Assembly: GCF_024129435.1 (NCBI RefSeq)
Contig: NZ_JAMXXN010000014.1
Coordinates: forward strand, 1-64,000
DNA length: 64,000 bases
Reading direction: 5' to 3'
Origin: Acinetobacter lwoffii
GTDB lineage: Bacteria; Pseudomonadota; Gammaproteobacteria; Pseudomonadales; Moraxellaceae
Shown: positions 54,013 to 63,574 of the stretch, piece after piece
Position numbering within the stretch: position 1 is the stretch's first letter
How the letters are laid out: each line of letters opens with the position of its first letter
The notes under the pieces: generated by a model
The model's input: the letters and a program-made list of their open reading frames with translations, nothing else
Database searches by the model: none
Told to the model about the DNA's origin: nothing
Program-made: the position numbers and the translations under genes

Positions 54013-55275
54013 ATGGACAGTAAACACTCAGCACTGAATGCACGTAAACAGCAGGCAACACCACGTGGTGTTGGGGTCATGTGTCAATGGTACGCAGAGA
54101 AAGCAGAAAACTCGACCATCTGGGATGCAGAAGGCAATCAATATATTGACTTTGCGGGCGGAATCGCCGTACTGAATACTGGCCATCGTCACCCTAAAAT
54201 TATTGCTGCGGTCACTGAACAATTAACCAAATTTACCCATACGGCTTATCAGGTTGTACCATACGAGAGTTACGTTGCTCTGGCAGAACGTATCAATGCA
54301 CGCGCTCCCATCCAAGGTGCTGCAAAAACCTCATTCTTTTCGACTGGTGCTGAAGCTGTCGAAAATGCAGTTAAAATTGCCCGTGCCCATACTGGCCGTC
54401 ATGGCATTGTGACTTTTGGTAATGGTTTTCATGGCCGTTCATTTATGACGATGGCTATGACCGGTAAAACTGCACCTTATAAACGCGACTTTGGGGTGAT
54501 GCCTGGTGGTGTTTTCCATGCCCGTTACCCGGTGGAATCCAAAGGCATTAGCGTAGATGATGCAATGCAAAGCATCGAAGACATTTTCGCAGAAGATATT
54601 GCTGCGCATGACGTAGCAGCAATTGTGCTTGAACCTGTACAAGGCGAAGGCGGTTTTAATGTGGTGCCAGCAGAATTCCTGAAACGCTTGCGTGTATTAT
54701 GCGATCAAAACGGCATTTTACTGATTGCTGATGAAGTACAGTCTGGTTTTGCGCGTACAGGTAAACTGTTTGCGATGGATTATTATGAGACCAAGCCAGA
54801 TCTGATCACTATGGCAAAAAGTCTGGGTGGCGGTTTCCCGATCTCAGGTGTTGTAGGTCGTGCTGAAGTGATGGATGCACCAAATCCGGGTGGATTGGGA
54901 GGCACTTATGCAGGTAACCCGGTTGCTGTTGCGGCTGCCCATGCGGTACTGGATATCATTGAAGAAGAAGGTCTTTGTGAAAGAGCGAATGATCTAGGCG
55001 CAGAACTGGTTGATGTTTTACATGAACTGAAAATGTCTTCTAGCATGGTCAAAGATATTCGTGCACTGGGCTCAATGGTGGCGGTTGAGCTGGAAACTGC
55101 GGAACAGGCAAAAGCTGTACAAAACCATGCCATGCAAAATGGTCTGTTAATCCTGACCTGCGGTCGTTATGGTAATGTAATCCGTTTCCTATACCCGCTC
55201 ACGATTCCGGCAGAACAGTTCCGTGCGGGATTGGCTATCTTGAAACAAGGGTTTGCAATGTCTGTTGCAGCCTAA
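54013..55275 (+). CDS. gabT: 4-aminobutyrate aminotransferase
   Basis: 420 residues, AGGAT before the ATG. Class III aminotransferase: FAGGIAVLNTGHRHPKII, FFSTGAEAVENAVKIARAHT near 100-120, ADEVQSGFARTGKLFAMD near 238, and the PLP Lys in TMAKSLGGGFPISGVVG near 268. It converts GABA and 2-oxoglutarate to succinate semialdehyde and glutamate. gabD starts 16 bp later. Confidence 0.93.
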   Translation: MDSKHSALNARKQQATPRGVGVMCQWYAEKAENSTIWDAEGNQYIDFAGGIAVLNTGHRHPKIIAAVTEQLTKFTHTAYQVVPYESYVALAERINARAPIQGAAKTSFFSTGAEAVENAVKIARAHTGRHGIVTFGNGFHGRSFMTMAMTGKTAPYKRDFGVMPGGVFHARYPVESKGISVDDAMQSIEDIFAEDIAAHDVAAIVLEPVQGEGGFNVVPAEFLKRLRVLCDQNGILLIADEVQSGFARTGKLFAMDYYETKPDLITMAKSLGGGFPISGVVGRAEVMDAPNPGGLGGTYAGNPVAVAAAHAVLDIIEEEGLCERANDLGAELVDVLHELKMSSSMVKDIRALGSMVAVELETAEQAKAVQNHAMQNGLLILTCGRYGNVIRFLYPLTIPAEQFRAGLAILKQGFAMSVAA

Positions 55276-55291
55276 TGAAAGAGTAATGATC

Positions 55292-56740
55292 ATGCTTCAA
55301 GCGCAATATAGAGATTTATTACAGCATCCTGATATCAGCTTCGATCAGCCTGCCACGGGTGAATATATTGAAGTCAACGATGCAGCAACCCAAGCCACTT
55401 TGGCCTGGGTAAAATCCCATGACCGGACATCTGTAGAACAGCTGATAGCTCGTTCTCAGCAAGCCCAAAAAGCCTGGAAAACCAAGACAGCCCTCGAACG
55501 TGCGGATGTGCTTTGGGCCTGGTTCAATCTGATGCAGGAACATAAAGAATCTTTGGCTCAGATTCTGACTGCTGAACAGGGTAAGCCACTGGCTGAGGCG
55601 CGTGGTGAAATTGGTTATGCCGCTTCCTTTATCCGCTGGTTTGCCGAGCAGGCGCGCCGTATTGATGGTGACGTGTTGACGCCAACGCTTGCCCATCAAC
55701 GTTTATTGGTCATTAAACAGGCGATTGGGGTAACAGCTGCGATCACACCGTGGAATTTTCCGGCGGCGATGATTACCCGTAAAGCCGCGCCAGCTCTGGC
55801 TGCTGGCTGTTCCATGCTGGTTAAACCAGCTGAACAAACGCCTTTAACCGCCTATGCGCTTGAGGTTTTGGCCTTGCGCGCAGGTTTACCACAAGATGTA
55901 TTGCTGCATGTCAGTGGTGATGCAGTTGAAGTGGGGCAGGTCTTATGTGAAAGCGAAACCGTGAAAAAGTTAAGCTTTACCGGTTCGACTCAAGTCGGCC
56001 GTATCCTGATGCAGCAGTGTGCGCCCACCATCAAAAAACTGTCTTTAGAACTTGGTGGCAATGCACCGGTTCTGGTTTTTGATGACGCCAATATTGAACA
56101 GGCTGTACAGGGCATCATGGCCAGTAAATTCCGGAACAGTGGACAGACCTGTGTTTGTGCGAACCGGATTTATGTACAAGATGGTATTTATGATGCAATG
56201 GTAGAAAAACTGGTGGCTGCCGTTGCCAAGCTGAAAGTGGGTGATGGCCGTGATGAAGCCTCTACTCAGGGTCCATTAATTGATGAGGCTGCGATTGAAA
56301 AAGTGCAGTCACATATTGCCGATGCATTGAGCAAAGGTGCACAGGTGAAAACCGGTGGACAGCGTTCAAATCTGGGCGGTACATTCTTCGAACCTACGCT
56401 TTTGACTGAAGTTACCCAGCAGATGCGTATAGCAAAAGAAGAAACTTTTGGACCGTTGGCGCCGTTATTCCGCTTCAAGACTGAAGAAGAAGCGATTCAG
56501 ATGGCGAACGATACAGAATTCGGTCTGGCCACGTATGTATTTACCCAAAGTACAGCACGTCAGTGGCGTGTAGGCGAAGCCTTAGAATACGGCATGGTGG
56601 GAATTAATACCGGAGCCATCTCTAATGAAGTTGCGCCATTTGGTGGAGTCAAGCAATCAGGGTTAGGCCGTGAAGGGTCTAAATTCGGTATGGATGAATA
56701 CCTTGAAATGAAATATCTCTGTGTTGATATTTCTTCATAA
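55292..56740 (+). CDS. gabD: Succinate-semialdehyde dehydrogenase
   Basis: 482 residues from the ATG at 55292; AAAGAG at 55278 is 8 bp away, too close for the ATG at 55286. Aldehyde dehydrogenase: AAITPWNFPAAMITRKAAPAL near 146, LSFTGSTQVGRILM, general-base Glu in KLSLELGGNAPVLVFDDAN and catalytic Cys in NSGQTCVCANRIYVQDG near 286. Oxidises succinate semialdehyde to succinate with NAD(P), finishing GABA breakdown. Confidence 0.93.
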   Translation: MLQAQYRDLLQHPDISFDQPATGEYIEVNDAATQATLAWVKSHDRTSVEQLIARSQQAQKAWKTKTALERADVLWAWFNLMQEHKESLAQILTAEQGKPLAEARGEIGYAASFIRWFAEQARRIDGDVLTPTLAHQRLLVIKQAIGVTAAITPWNFPAAMITRKAAPALAAGCSMLVKPAEQTPLTAYALEVLALRAGLPQDVLLHVSGDAVEVGQVLCESETVKKLSFTGSTQVGRILMQQCAPTIKKLSLELGGNAPVLVFDDANIEQAVQGIMASKFRNSGQTCVCANRIYVQDGIYDAMVEKLVAAVAKLKVGDGRDEASTQGPLIDEAAIEKVQSHIADALSKGAQVKTGGQRSNLGGTFFEPTLLTEVTQQMRIAKEETFGPLAPLFRFKTEEEAIQMANDTEFGLATYVFTQSTARQWRVGEALEYGMVGINTGAISNEVAPFGGVKQSGLGREGSKFGMDEYLEMKYLCVDISS

Positions 56741-56800
56741 TGATGTTTAAAAAGTAAACTTATTCATTAAAAAACTGATGAGAAAATATCAGCCTCCAGT

Positions 56801-56830
56801 GAATCCCGTGTTTAATTTAAACCGGGATTC
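56801..56830. terminator. Hairpin between gabD and hipB
   Basis: GAATCCCG (56801-56808) and CGGGATTC (56823-56830), extended by inner TTTAA pairing. No T-run follows on the plus strand, so it may be a processing or Rho-aided end. Confidence 0.5.
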
Positions 56831-56944
56831 CTGCGATGGAGCAAGGACTCAATAAACAGATTGGAGGAGGGCATATTTTCAGTTGTTAAGTCATTCTTCT
56901 TCTCTAAAATTCCCCTAAATATCAATTAAAGCATCAGATTATCA

Positions 56945-57226
56945 TCAGGATTTAACCCTGATTTCTAACTTTAAACCAAAAGCATCCAGTAATTTCTGCA
57001 TAGACTTGAGTGTTGGATTGCCTTCAGGTTGTTCCATTTTCTGTAGAGTCTGGGGAGCAATCTTGGTAATTTTAGCCATATCGTTGAGTGTGAGGTGCAA
57101 CTCGGTACGAATGAAGCGAGCAACCTGATGAAAAGGCCAGTCAGGATTGTTACTGACGGTTTCAAGTACAGACAATCTCTTTTGCATCTGTTGAATCGGA
57201 GTCAGTGGCTTGAAGCGTTTATCCAT
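56945..57226 (-). CDS. hipB: HipB-type antitoxin (XRE family)
   Basis: 93 residues, with GGAGGAG 8 bp before the ATG. HTH of the Cro/C1 type in HLTLNDMAKITKIAPQTLQKMEQPEGNPTLKSMQKLLDAF (about 46-86), the DNA-binding fold of HipB. It overlaps the end of hipA by 8 nt. It should bind and neutralise HipA and repress the operon at the inverted repeats near 58526 and 58570. The antitoxin is second in the operon, the reverse of Escherichia coli hipBA. Confidence 0.85.
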   Translation of the reverse strand: MDKRFKPLTPIQQMQKRLSVLETVSNNPDWPFHQVARFIRTELHLTLNDMAKITKIAPQTLQKMEQPEGNPTLKSMQKLLDAFGLKLEIRVKS

Positions 57227-58523
57227 AATTCAGCTCCTCCAATTGTTGGCAAATATTATCAATTCGATACTGGCTATTTTCCAGAATTTCAGGTGCCAAT
57301 TGCAGATGTTGCATGTGCTCGAGTAACCCCTGATAAAGTGGTAATTGTTCGATTAATACCGCTTTGATTTCTTGTGGATCAATCATCGTGCTTTCGGCGA
57401 TCTGTTCAATGACTGAATGCCAAATTGGCATGCCACCATGATCATCTCGCTCCCAACGTGTAGTTCGGGCAATACCATCTGGATGGAGCCACATCGGCGC
57501 AAAATCAAATAATGGGGTTAGTTGAATGATTCCATTATTGAAACGTTGAATCGCTGTATTACGGGTATGATTGTCTTTATTGCCTAAAGCGACATTGGCA
57601 AGATCACGCTTCAAATATTCAAAGATTTCCTGTTTTGGTTCAGTACAGCATTGCATCAACAGGCTACAGATCTGGTTATGGATCATTCTTACCCCAAAAC
57701 CGGCTTTCCCCCCCAGAGAAGCAATACTTTCCTGGGCAATTCTTTCAACCTTCCCATCGATGATCTTACGGTCGAATCGGGGAATGAATAAAGTCTTGCC
57801 ATGCAGTTCCAGTTCCTGATGAACACGAAGTCCCAGATACTGGGCAATTTTCATATATAAGGCTTCGTGCATCAAAATTTTATCTAAATTCTGATCACTG
57901 CCACGGCTGAATTTCACCAGCCAATGCTGCTTGACCTGATGATCTGTCAGCGTGTGATCCAGATAGAACAGGTCATCGTGACCTTGAGTTAACAGTAATT
58001 TTGGCCACTCGCCCTGAATACCAGAAGAACCGGCAATAAAAAGTCCATAAGAGGCTAAGGATTCAATAAATTTTTCTTGACGTTCTACGACTTGGTCCAG
58101 ACTAAAGCCATGATTCTGCTGAACAGGGAATTGCCCCTGTAGCCATTCATAAGCCTCTTTCACCCGTAAGTTACCTATCGGATTGCCTGCACCTGCTTTT
58201 AAAAGCGCCCAGTCTGCTTGTTCCTGAGTATTTTCAGAAAAATTAAGCTGACGGAGTAATTCTTTACGACCATAACCTTGAGGTAACAAATCCATCAGGA
58301 AGGCCGGCCAGGTAGATTGCAATGTATTTTGCACATTTACCGGTAAATGATAGGCTAGCGCATGCCCATCGCTTAGGTTCATATAAGAAATAGCATATTC
58401 AAATAGATATGATGTGCGCGTGGCTGCTTGCCATCCAGTTTGTTGTTGACCGACAATCTCAACAATAGCGCAATCCAGCCATTCATCTTCCTGATAAATC
58501 TGCAGTGTGCAATATTGATCCAT
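57219..58523 (-). CDS. hipA: HipA-type serine/threonine kinase toxin
   Basis: 434 residues, normal for HipA. N-terminal Couple_hipA domain (about 1-100), then the kinase-like HipA_C domain. WLVKFSRGSD near 195 supplies the ATP-binding Lys, GNKDNHTRN contains catalytic Asp317, and PLFDFAP contains Asp340 for metal binding, so the active site looks intact. HipA of E. coli phosphorylates GltX and induces persistence; the target here is unknown. The first gene of the pair, its start lies 3 bp from one arm of a perfect inverted repeat. Confidence 0.87.
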   Translation of the reverse strand: MDQYCTLQIYQEDEWLDCAIVEIVGQQQTGWQAATRTSYLFEYAISYMNLSDGHALAYHLPVNVQNTLQSTWPAFLMDLLPQGYGRKELLRQLNFSENTQEQADWALLKAGAGNPIGNLRVKEAYEWLQGQFPVQQNHGFSLDQVVERQEKFIESLASYGLFIAGSSGIQGEWPKLLLTQGHDDLFYLDHTLTDHQVKQHWLVKFSRGSDQNLDKILMHEALYMKIAQYLGLRVHQELELHGKTLFIPRFDRKIIDGKVERIAQESIASLGGKAGFGVRMIHNQICSLLMQCCTEPKQEIFEYLKRDLANVALGNKDNHTRNTAIQRFNNGIIQLTPLFDFAPMWLHPDGIARTTRWERDDHGGMPIWHSVIEQIAESTMIDPQEIKAVLIEQLPLYQGLLEHMQHLQLAPEILENSQYRIDNICQQLEELNYG

Positions 58524-58525
58524 AA

Positions 58526-58583
58526 TTTTATTAAAATAGTAAAGTAAAGTGATTTTATTTATTATATACCTATTTTAATAAAA
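58526..58583 (-). promoter_or_regulatory. hipAB promoter with perfect 14-bp inverted repeat
   Basis: TTTTATTAAAATAG (58526-58539) and CTATTTTAATAAAA (58570-58583) are exact reverse complements 30 bp apart. On the reverse strand a TATAAT lies between them just after the upstream arm, so the arms bracket the promoter and start. This is the layout for cooperative repression by a HipB dimer pair. The rest of 58584-58772 has no gene and belongs between hipA and the Rieske gene end. Confidence 0.7.
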
Positions 58584-58772
58584 AACTAATTTTATCTTCT
58601 TAAAGTTCTTTATCGTTCTAAAAGGCCTTATCTTCACCAGAATACAAGGCTTATGAGGCTATATAACAAGATGTATCCTCATAGAAATCAATATATAACC
58701 CAATTAATTTTTAAATATCAGAGAAGCTCTAACCCTGGTTATTTATTATGAATCTTTCTTTTGAATAAAATT

Positions 58773-59822
58773 TTAAGCAGCAAATAAAGGACTAAATCCC
58801 CGTTTACGTAGTAATTTTCGGTACATACTCGAGCTTCGATCTGCCGGAAAATGCGCTTCTAAAGATAAGTCCAAAGGTAAATATTCAGGTTTCTGATTTT
58901 CTACAATTAAACGATCTTCCTCGAAAATTTTCAGATTAAATGCGTAGGCATCTTCAACCGGTAAATCTTTATCATAATTGCGGCAAATAGGTGCAAAAAG
59001 TCGTGTTGAACGCGCAGTCATGGGTGAAGCCGCATTCATGATGACCTGCTTGGCATCATTCGGAAAATGAATCGTAAGTGTTGCAGTAAAGGGTAGGCTC
59101 ACTTCGAAATGACGTAACCATTTAAAATCTTCCTGGCCACGCTGCTCGATTCCGATCGGATAACGTCCTACACTGCTGATGTAATCTGCATTAAAACCGA
59201 CCTCCGTTTCTGTCGTACTGTAATCAGGAACTTCTACATCCTCCGGATCGCCAAAAGTGTCTGGATGCACCCAGGCAAAATGAGCCACATCAATAAAACC
59301 TTCGAGCTGTCTTCCTGCAAAACATTGAATGTCTATCTGAGGGCAGACCAGTTGCTGATACTCAGCATCATCCCAAAAAGGCATGTTAGGAATATGAGGT
59401 TCTGCATCTTTTGTAGCGCTTAATGAACACCAGATCAGACCATACTTTTCTACCGCAGCATAAGTTTTCAAATGGAAACGTTCCGATATTTTATGCTGAG
59501 GATGTGCAGGAATACGGTTGCATTTACCTTCATTGCCAAAGCGTAAACCGTGATAACGACACACCACGCCTTGGCCGTCATTTTTTCCCAAGCTTAAAGG
59601 TACACCGCGATGCGGACATGCATCTTTCGCCACCACCAGTTTATCGTTCATTTTATAAATCACCAGAGGCATATCAAGCAGCATGCTACTTGTTGGCTGA
59701 TCTGTAATATCACGCGCAAGTGCAATCGGATACCAGTACTGAGCCAAAAGATGCCAGTCATGTTCCTCGAATGTCATATGGACGGGTAAGTCGGGACTAA
59801 AAGCGGCGATATTTGTATTCAT
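58773..59822 (-). CDS. Rieske-type ring-hydroxylating oxygenase, candidate purine/urate oxygenase
   Basis: 349 residues from the ATG at 59822; a TTG 15 codons upstream is an alternative and neither has a clear site. Rieske [2Fe-2S] motif CPHRGVPLSLG then VCRYHG (C-x-H...C-x2-H, about 68-90), and mononuclear iron ligands D-x2-H-x4-H in FIDVAHFAWVH near 177, so both metal centres are present. It resembles single-component VanA/HpxD-like oxygenase subunits; no reductase gene is adjacent. Divergent from puuE-uraD-uraH-permease, so a purine substrate is likely. Klebsiella HpxD is a Rieske protein of purine oxidation. Confidence 0.82.
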   Translation of the reverse strand: MNTNIAAFSPDLPVHMTFEEHDWHLLAQYWYPIALARDITDQPTSSMLLDMPLVIYKMNDKLVVAKDACPHRGVPLSLGKNDGQGVVCRYHGLRFGNEGKCNRIPAHPQHKISERFHLKTYAAVEKYGLIWCSLSATKDAEPHIPNMPFWDDAEYQQLVCPQIDIQCFAGRQLEGFIDVAHFAWVHPDTFGDPEDVEVPDYSTTETEVGFNADYISSVGRYPIGIEQRGQEDFKWLRHFEVSLPFTATLTIHFPNDAKQVIMNAASPMTARSTRLFAPICRNYDKDLPVEDAYAFNLKIFEEDRLIVENQKPEYLPLDLSLEAHFPADRSSSMYRKLLRKRGFSPLFAA

Positions 59823-60132
59823 AATGGGTTCTGTGTCATGACCTTTAGCTGGACTATAAAACAGCAAGGTGTTCTATGAAATTTCAATTAATAGGACATA
59901 GGATTGCGTAAATCAGAACACTGACCGGCGATTGAAAACAAATAAGCATCTTTCTAGGTTTTTTATATTCAACCACGCAAATATTGAGATGGGATATTTC
60001 TAAGCTTAAATTTCGCTGAAAATATTTTTTTAAAAAGCGTGCTCTCAGTTTCAATGCTCTAGTTTGGCGCATAAATTGCTTATCACGCGTATAGAAAATT
60101 GATCATTTACTCAGAATCGACAAGGAATTGAT

Positions 60133-61095
60133 GTGACGACTAGCTACTTACGCGGACAAGAACTTATTGACAGCATTCGCAGTGCACCTTATTCGCGTGA
60201 CCTGATTGGCTATCATGGTGAACCACCAAAAGTGCAATGGCCAAACGGCGCGCGTGTCGCGGTACAGTTTGTACTGAATTATGAAGAAGGTGGTGAAAAC
60301 CACATTGAACATGGTGATACAGGATCAGAAAAGTTTTTATCTGAAATCATTGGTGCTGCCAGCTTTCCAGATAAACATATGTCGATGGATTCGATGTACG
60401 AATATGGTTCACGTGCAGGCTTCTGGCGCATTCATCAGGAGTTCCAGAAACGTGGTTTGCCGATGACCATCTTTGGAGTCGGCATGGCCTTAATACGTAA
60501 TCCTTATGTGGTCGAGGCGATTAAATCAGCCCATTATGATGTCGTTTCACATGGGCAGCGCTGGCTACATTATCAGGACATGCCGCTTGAACTTGAACGT
60601 CAGTATATGGATCAGGCGATCAGTGTTCTGGAAAGCCTGTTTGGTGAAGCGCCTATTGGGTGGTATACCGGTCGGGACAGTCCAAACACCCGTCAACTTC
60701 TGGCTGAATTTCCTCACATCAAATATGACGCTGATTACTATGGAGATGACTTGCCATTTTGGAGCACCTTGACCAATCAGGCAGGGGAAACACGTCCGCA
60801 TTTGATTATTCCTTATAGCCTGGATAGCAATGACATGAAATTCAGTTCACCGGGCGGGTTTAATAGCGGGGAACAGTTTTATCAATATCTCAAAGATGCT
60901 TTTGATGTGCTCTATGCCGAAGGCGAAACTGCGCCAAAAATGCTGTCGATTGGCATGCACTGCCGTATTTTAGGACGGCCGGGACGTTTTAAAGCTCTAC
61001 AAAAGTTCCTGGACTACATTCAAAATCATGACAAGGTCTGGATTTGCCGTCGTGGGGATATTGCCGAGCACTGGTATAACCATCATGCGCCATAA
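60133..61095 (+). CDS. puuE: Allantoinase PuuE-like (polysaccharide deacetylase fold)
   Basis: 320 residues from a GTG at 60133 with AAGGAA before it; an ATG two bases earlier is out of frame and stops at once. NodB-type deacetylase fold: VQFVLNYEEGGENHIEHGD, YGSRAGFWRIHQEFQKRG, VVSHGQRWLHYQDMP with metal-binding His, and GWYTGRDSPNTRQLL. The wording is that of PuuE allantoinases, which hydrolyse allantoin to allantoate without the usual amidohydrolase fold. First gene of the urate operon. The divergent gap (59823-60132) holds no gene. Confidence 0.88.
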   Translation: MTTSYLRGQELIDSIRSAPYSRDLIGYHGEPPKVQWPNGARVAVQFVLNYEEGGENHIEHGDTGSEKFLSEIIGAASFPDKHMSMDSMYEYGSRAGFWRIHQEFQKRGLPMTIFGVGMALIRNPYVVEAIKSAHYDVVSHGQRWLHYQDMPLELERQYMDQAISVLESLFGEAPIGWYTGRDSPNTRQLLAEFPHIKYDADYYGDDLPFWSTLTNQAGETRPHLIIPYSLDSNDMKFSSPGGFNSGEQFYQYLKDAFDVLYAEGETAPKMLSIGMHCRILGRPGRFKALQKFLDYIQNHDKVWICRRGDIAEHWYNHHAP

Positions 61096-61238
61096 TCATA
61101 AAATATATTGGAAAAGATCAGTTTAGATGCTCTTTTTTGAGTCATGTACTTTATAAAAATAACAAACACATCAGCTTTGGCACTGTTATTGCAAAACCAG
61201 TTTTAAATAACCAAGCAATATAAACAGGCGATTGAATA

Positions 61239-61742
61239 GTGCAACTTGTTGAATTTAATCAAGCATCAGCAGAAGATGCGATGATCTTTTTAAAGCACTG
61301 TGTGCAAATACCCAGCTGGTCGACCGAGCTTGCCACAAAACGTCCTTATGCATCGCTTGAGGATGTTTTGAGTGCAGCGAACCAACAGGCGGCGACCTGG
61401 AGTTGGGATGAAATTAAAACTGCGCTGGATAATCATCCCCGTATAGGTGAAAAACAGGCACAGGCTGAATTAAGTGAAATAGAAAAAGACTTTTCCCATC
61501 GTGAGCAATCCGGCATTACAGCAGATGACGATACCCAGCTCGCGCTGCTTAAAGGCAATCTTGCCTATGAAAAAAAATATGGGTTTATCTTTCTGATCAA
61601 AGCTGCTGGATTGAGCAGTGAAGACGTCCTTCAAGCCCTGAACTATCGTTTGCTAAATGATCCAGAGATTGAGAAACGTATTGTCCATCATCAACTGGCA
61701 GAAATTGCCTTGTCACGACTGGCTCAGGAGCTTCATGCATGA
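61239..61742 (+). CDS. uraD: OHCU decarboxylase
   Basis: 167 residues from a GTG at 61239. All-helical OHCU decarboxylase fold with the catalytic His in NHPRIGEKQAQAELS near 66, YASLEDVLSAANQQAATWSWDEI before it, and KKYGFIFLIKAAGLS near 117. It decarboxylates 2-oxo-4-hydroxy-4-carboxy-5-ureidoimidazoline to S-allantoin. The stop overlaps the next start by 4 nt (ATGA). Confidence 0.91.
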   Translation: MQLVEFNQASAEDAMIFLKHCVQIPSWSTELATKRPYASLEDVLSAANQQAATWSWDEIKTALDNHPRIGEKQAQAELSEIEKDFSHREQSGITADDDTQLALLKGNLAYEKKYGFIFLIKAAGLSSEDVLQALNYRLLNDPEIEKRIVHHQLAEIALSRLAQELHA

Positions 61743-62059
61743 TTAGCACGCATATTTTAGATACACATCTGGGAAAACCTGCGACAGACGTGGTGGTACG
61801 ACTTTTTGCTGAAGACGGTCGCTTGCTTGCTGAGACAAAAACCAATACAGACGGCCGCGTCAGTGATTTTGGCATAGTCGATTTAAAAACAGGTATCTAT
61901 AGTCTTGAGTTTTTTACATCTGCTTATTTTGAAGGTTTGGGTTTAGAAACTTTTTTTCCTAAAGCAGTTATTCATTTTTATGTGAAAGATGCATTCCAGC
62001 ATTTTCATATTCCTTTACTGATCAGCCCATTCGCGTACTCCACATATCGCGGAAGCTGA
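61739..62059 (+). CDS. uraH: 5-hydroxyisourate hydrolase (transthyretin-like)
   Basis: 106 residues, coupled to uraD. Signature N-terminus THILDTHLGKPATDVVVRLF with the active-site His, and the C-terminal hallmark YRGS. No signal peptide, so cytoplasmic. It hydrolyses 5-hydroxyisourate, the product of urate oxidation, to OHCU for UraD. Confidence 0.94.
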   Translation: MISTHILDTHLGKPATDVVVRLFAEDGRLLAETKTNTDGRVSDFGIVDLKTGIYSLEFFTSAYFEGLGLETFFPKAVIHFYVKDAFQHFHIPLLISPFAYSTYRGS

Positions 62060-62089
62060 TTTTATATTTAGACTTTGAGGGTGAGAAAA

Positions 62090-63448
62090 ATGACAGAACA
62101 AAGTAAAACAATATCACCTGAACATGAATATTTAGGTGCGGGGAAAAGTGCAGCTTATGGTTTGCAACACGTACTGACCATGTATGGTGGAATTATTGCA
62201 CCACCTTTAATCGTGGGAACAGCAGCCGGCCTAGAAGCTTATCAAATTGGATTATTGATTGCGGCGGCGCTATTTGTCGGTGGTTTAGCCACAATTTTGC
62301 AAACCGTTGGGGTGAAATATATCGGTGCAAAACTACCTTTGGTGCAAGGGGTTTCTTTTGCCGGTGTCGCAACGATGGTGGCGATTGTGACTACAGGCGG
62401 TGGTTTGCAAGCCGTCTACGGTGCAGTCATTGTCGCATCATTGATCGGTTTTTTCCTCGCACCTTATTTTTCCAAAATTATCCGTTTCTTTCCACCAGTC
62501 GTGACCGGTTGCGTCATTACTATCATTGGTTTGTCTTTATTGCCGGTGGCAGTCCGCTGGATGATGGGCGGCAATCCCAAGGCACCAGAATGGGGAAGTG
62601 TCGAGAATATTGGTCTGGCATTGATGACCTTGGCTTTAGTAATTTGCCTGAATTTGAGCCGACAGGCCGCTATCCGTCGCTTGTCTATTCTTCTAGCAAT
62701 TGTTTTAGGTTCAGTACTGGCCTATTTATTCGGTTTTGGTGATTTCTCTAAAGTTGCGACTGGGACATGGATTCAGGTACCTAGCTTCTTCGCCTTTGGA
62801 CTACCGACTTTTGAGCTCACAGCCATTATTTCCATGCTCATCGTTACTCTCGTGATTATGACCGAAACCACAGCAGATATCATTGCAGTGGGTGAGATTG
62901 TAGGTACCAAAGTGGATGCGGATCGTATCTCGAATGGCTTGCGTGCCGATATGTTATCGAGTGCGATGGCACCGGTTTTTGGTTCATTTATGCAAAGTGC
63001 TTTTGCGCAAAATGTCGGCTTGGTGGCGATTACCGGAATTAAAAGCCGATTTGTGGTCGCTGCGGGTGGCATGATTTTAGTAGTGCTGGGTTTACTGCCA
63101 ATTATGGGACGTTTGATTGCTGCCATTCCTGTACCGGTATTAGGTGGTGCAGGTCTGGTACTTTTTGGAACAGTCGCTGCAAGCGGGATTCGTACCTTGG
63201 CTAAAATTGATTATAACGAGCAAAAAAATCTTATCATTGTTGCGACGGCTATTGCAGCCGGCATGATTCCCATTATTGATCATTCCTTTTATGCCAACTT
63301 TCCAAAATGGGTGCAAACCTTGTTTCATTCAGGCATCAGCTCAACCTGCTTAATGGCCATTTTACTCAACCTGTTGTTCAATCATCTGAACCTATTTAAA
63401 AATAAAAGCACAGCGACTACAGAAATTGTGGCAAAGATTCCACATTAG
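62090..63448 (+). CDS. Urate/xanthine permease (NCS2 family)
   Basis: 452 residues from the ATG at 62090, with GAGGGTGAG just before; a TTG at 62075 is less likely. Nucleobase-ascorbate transporter: GLQHVLTMYGGIIAPPLIVGTA in helix 1, VQGVSFAGVATM, MTETTADIIAVGEI near 262 (substrate-binding Glu), and SSAMAPVFGSFMQSAFAQNVGLV. About 14 membrane segments. Related to UacT/YgfU; position after uraH indicates urate uptake, although xanthine is possible. Confidence 0.88.
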   Translation: MTEQSKTISPEHEYLGAGKSAAYGLQHVLTMYGGIIAPPLIVGTAAGLEAYQIGLLIAAALFVGGLATILQTVGVKYIGAKLPLVQGVSFAGVATMVAIVTTGGGLQAVYGAVIVASLIGFFLAPYFSKIIRFFPPVVTGCVITIIGLSLLPVAVRWMMGGNPKAPEWGSVENIGLALMTLALVICLNLSRQAAIRRLSILLAIVLGSVLAYLFGFGDFSKVATGTWIQVPSFFAFGLPTFELTAIISMLIVTLVIMTETTADIIAVGEIVGTKVDADRISNGLRADMLSSAMAPVFGSFMQSAFAQNVGLVAITGIKSRFVVAAGGMILVVLGLLPIMGRLIAAIPVPVLGGAGLVLFGTVAASGIRTLAKIDYNEQKNLIIVATAIAAGMIPIIDHSFYANFPKWVQTLFHSGISSTCLMAILLNLLFNHLNLFKNKSTATTEIVAKIPH

Positions 63449-63466
63449 AAAATTTAAACCAGGATG

Positions 63467-63497
63467 AAAACAGTCCAGAAAATGGGCTGTTTTTTTA
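63467..63497 (+). terminator. Terminator after the urate permease
   Basis: AAAACAGTCC and GGGCTGTTTT (one mismatch) followed by a run of T. Rho-independent. Confidence 0.8.
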
Positions 63498-63574
63498 TCA
63501 AAAATTAAAAATGTTGGCTTTGTTTTTGCTTAATTCAGAATGTGATTCTTTCATTCCATTGGGGACCCTTATTT

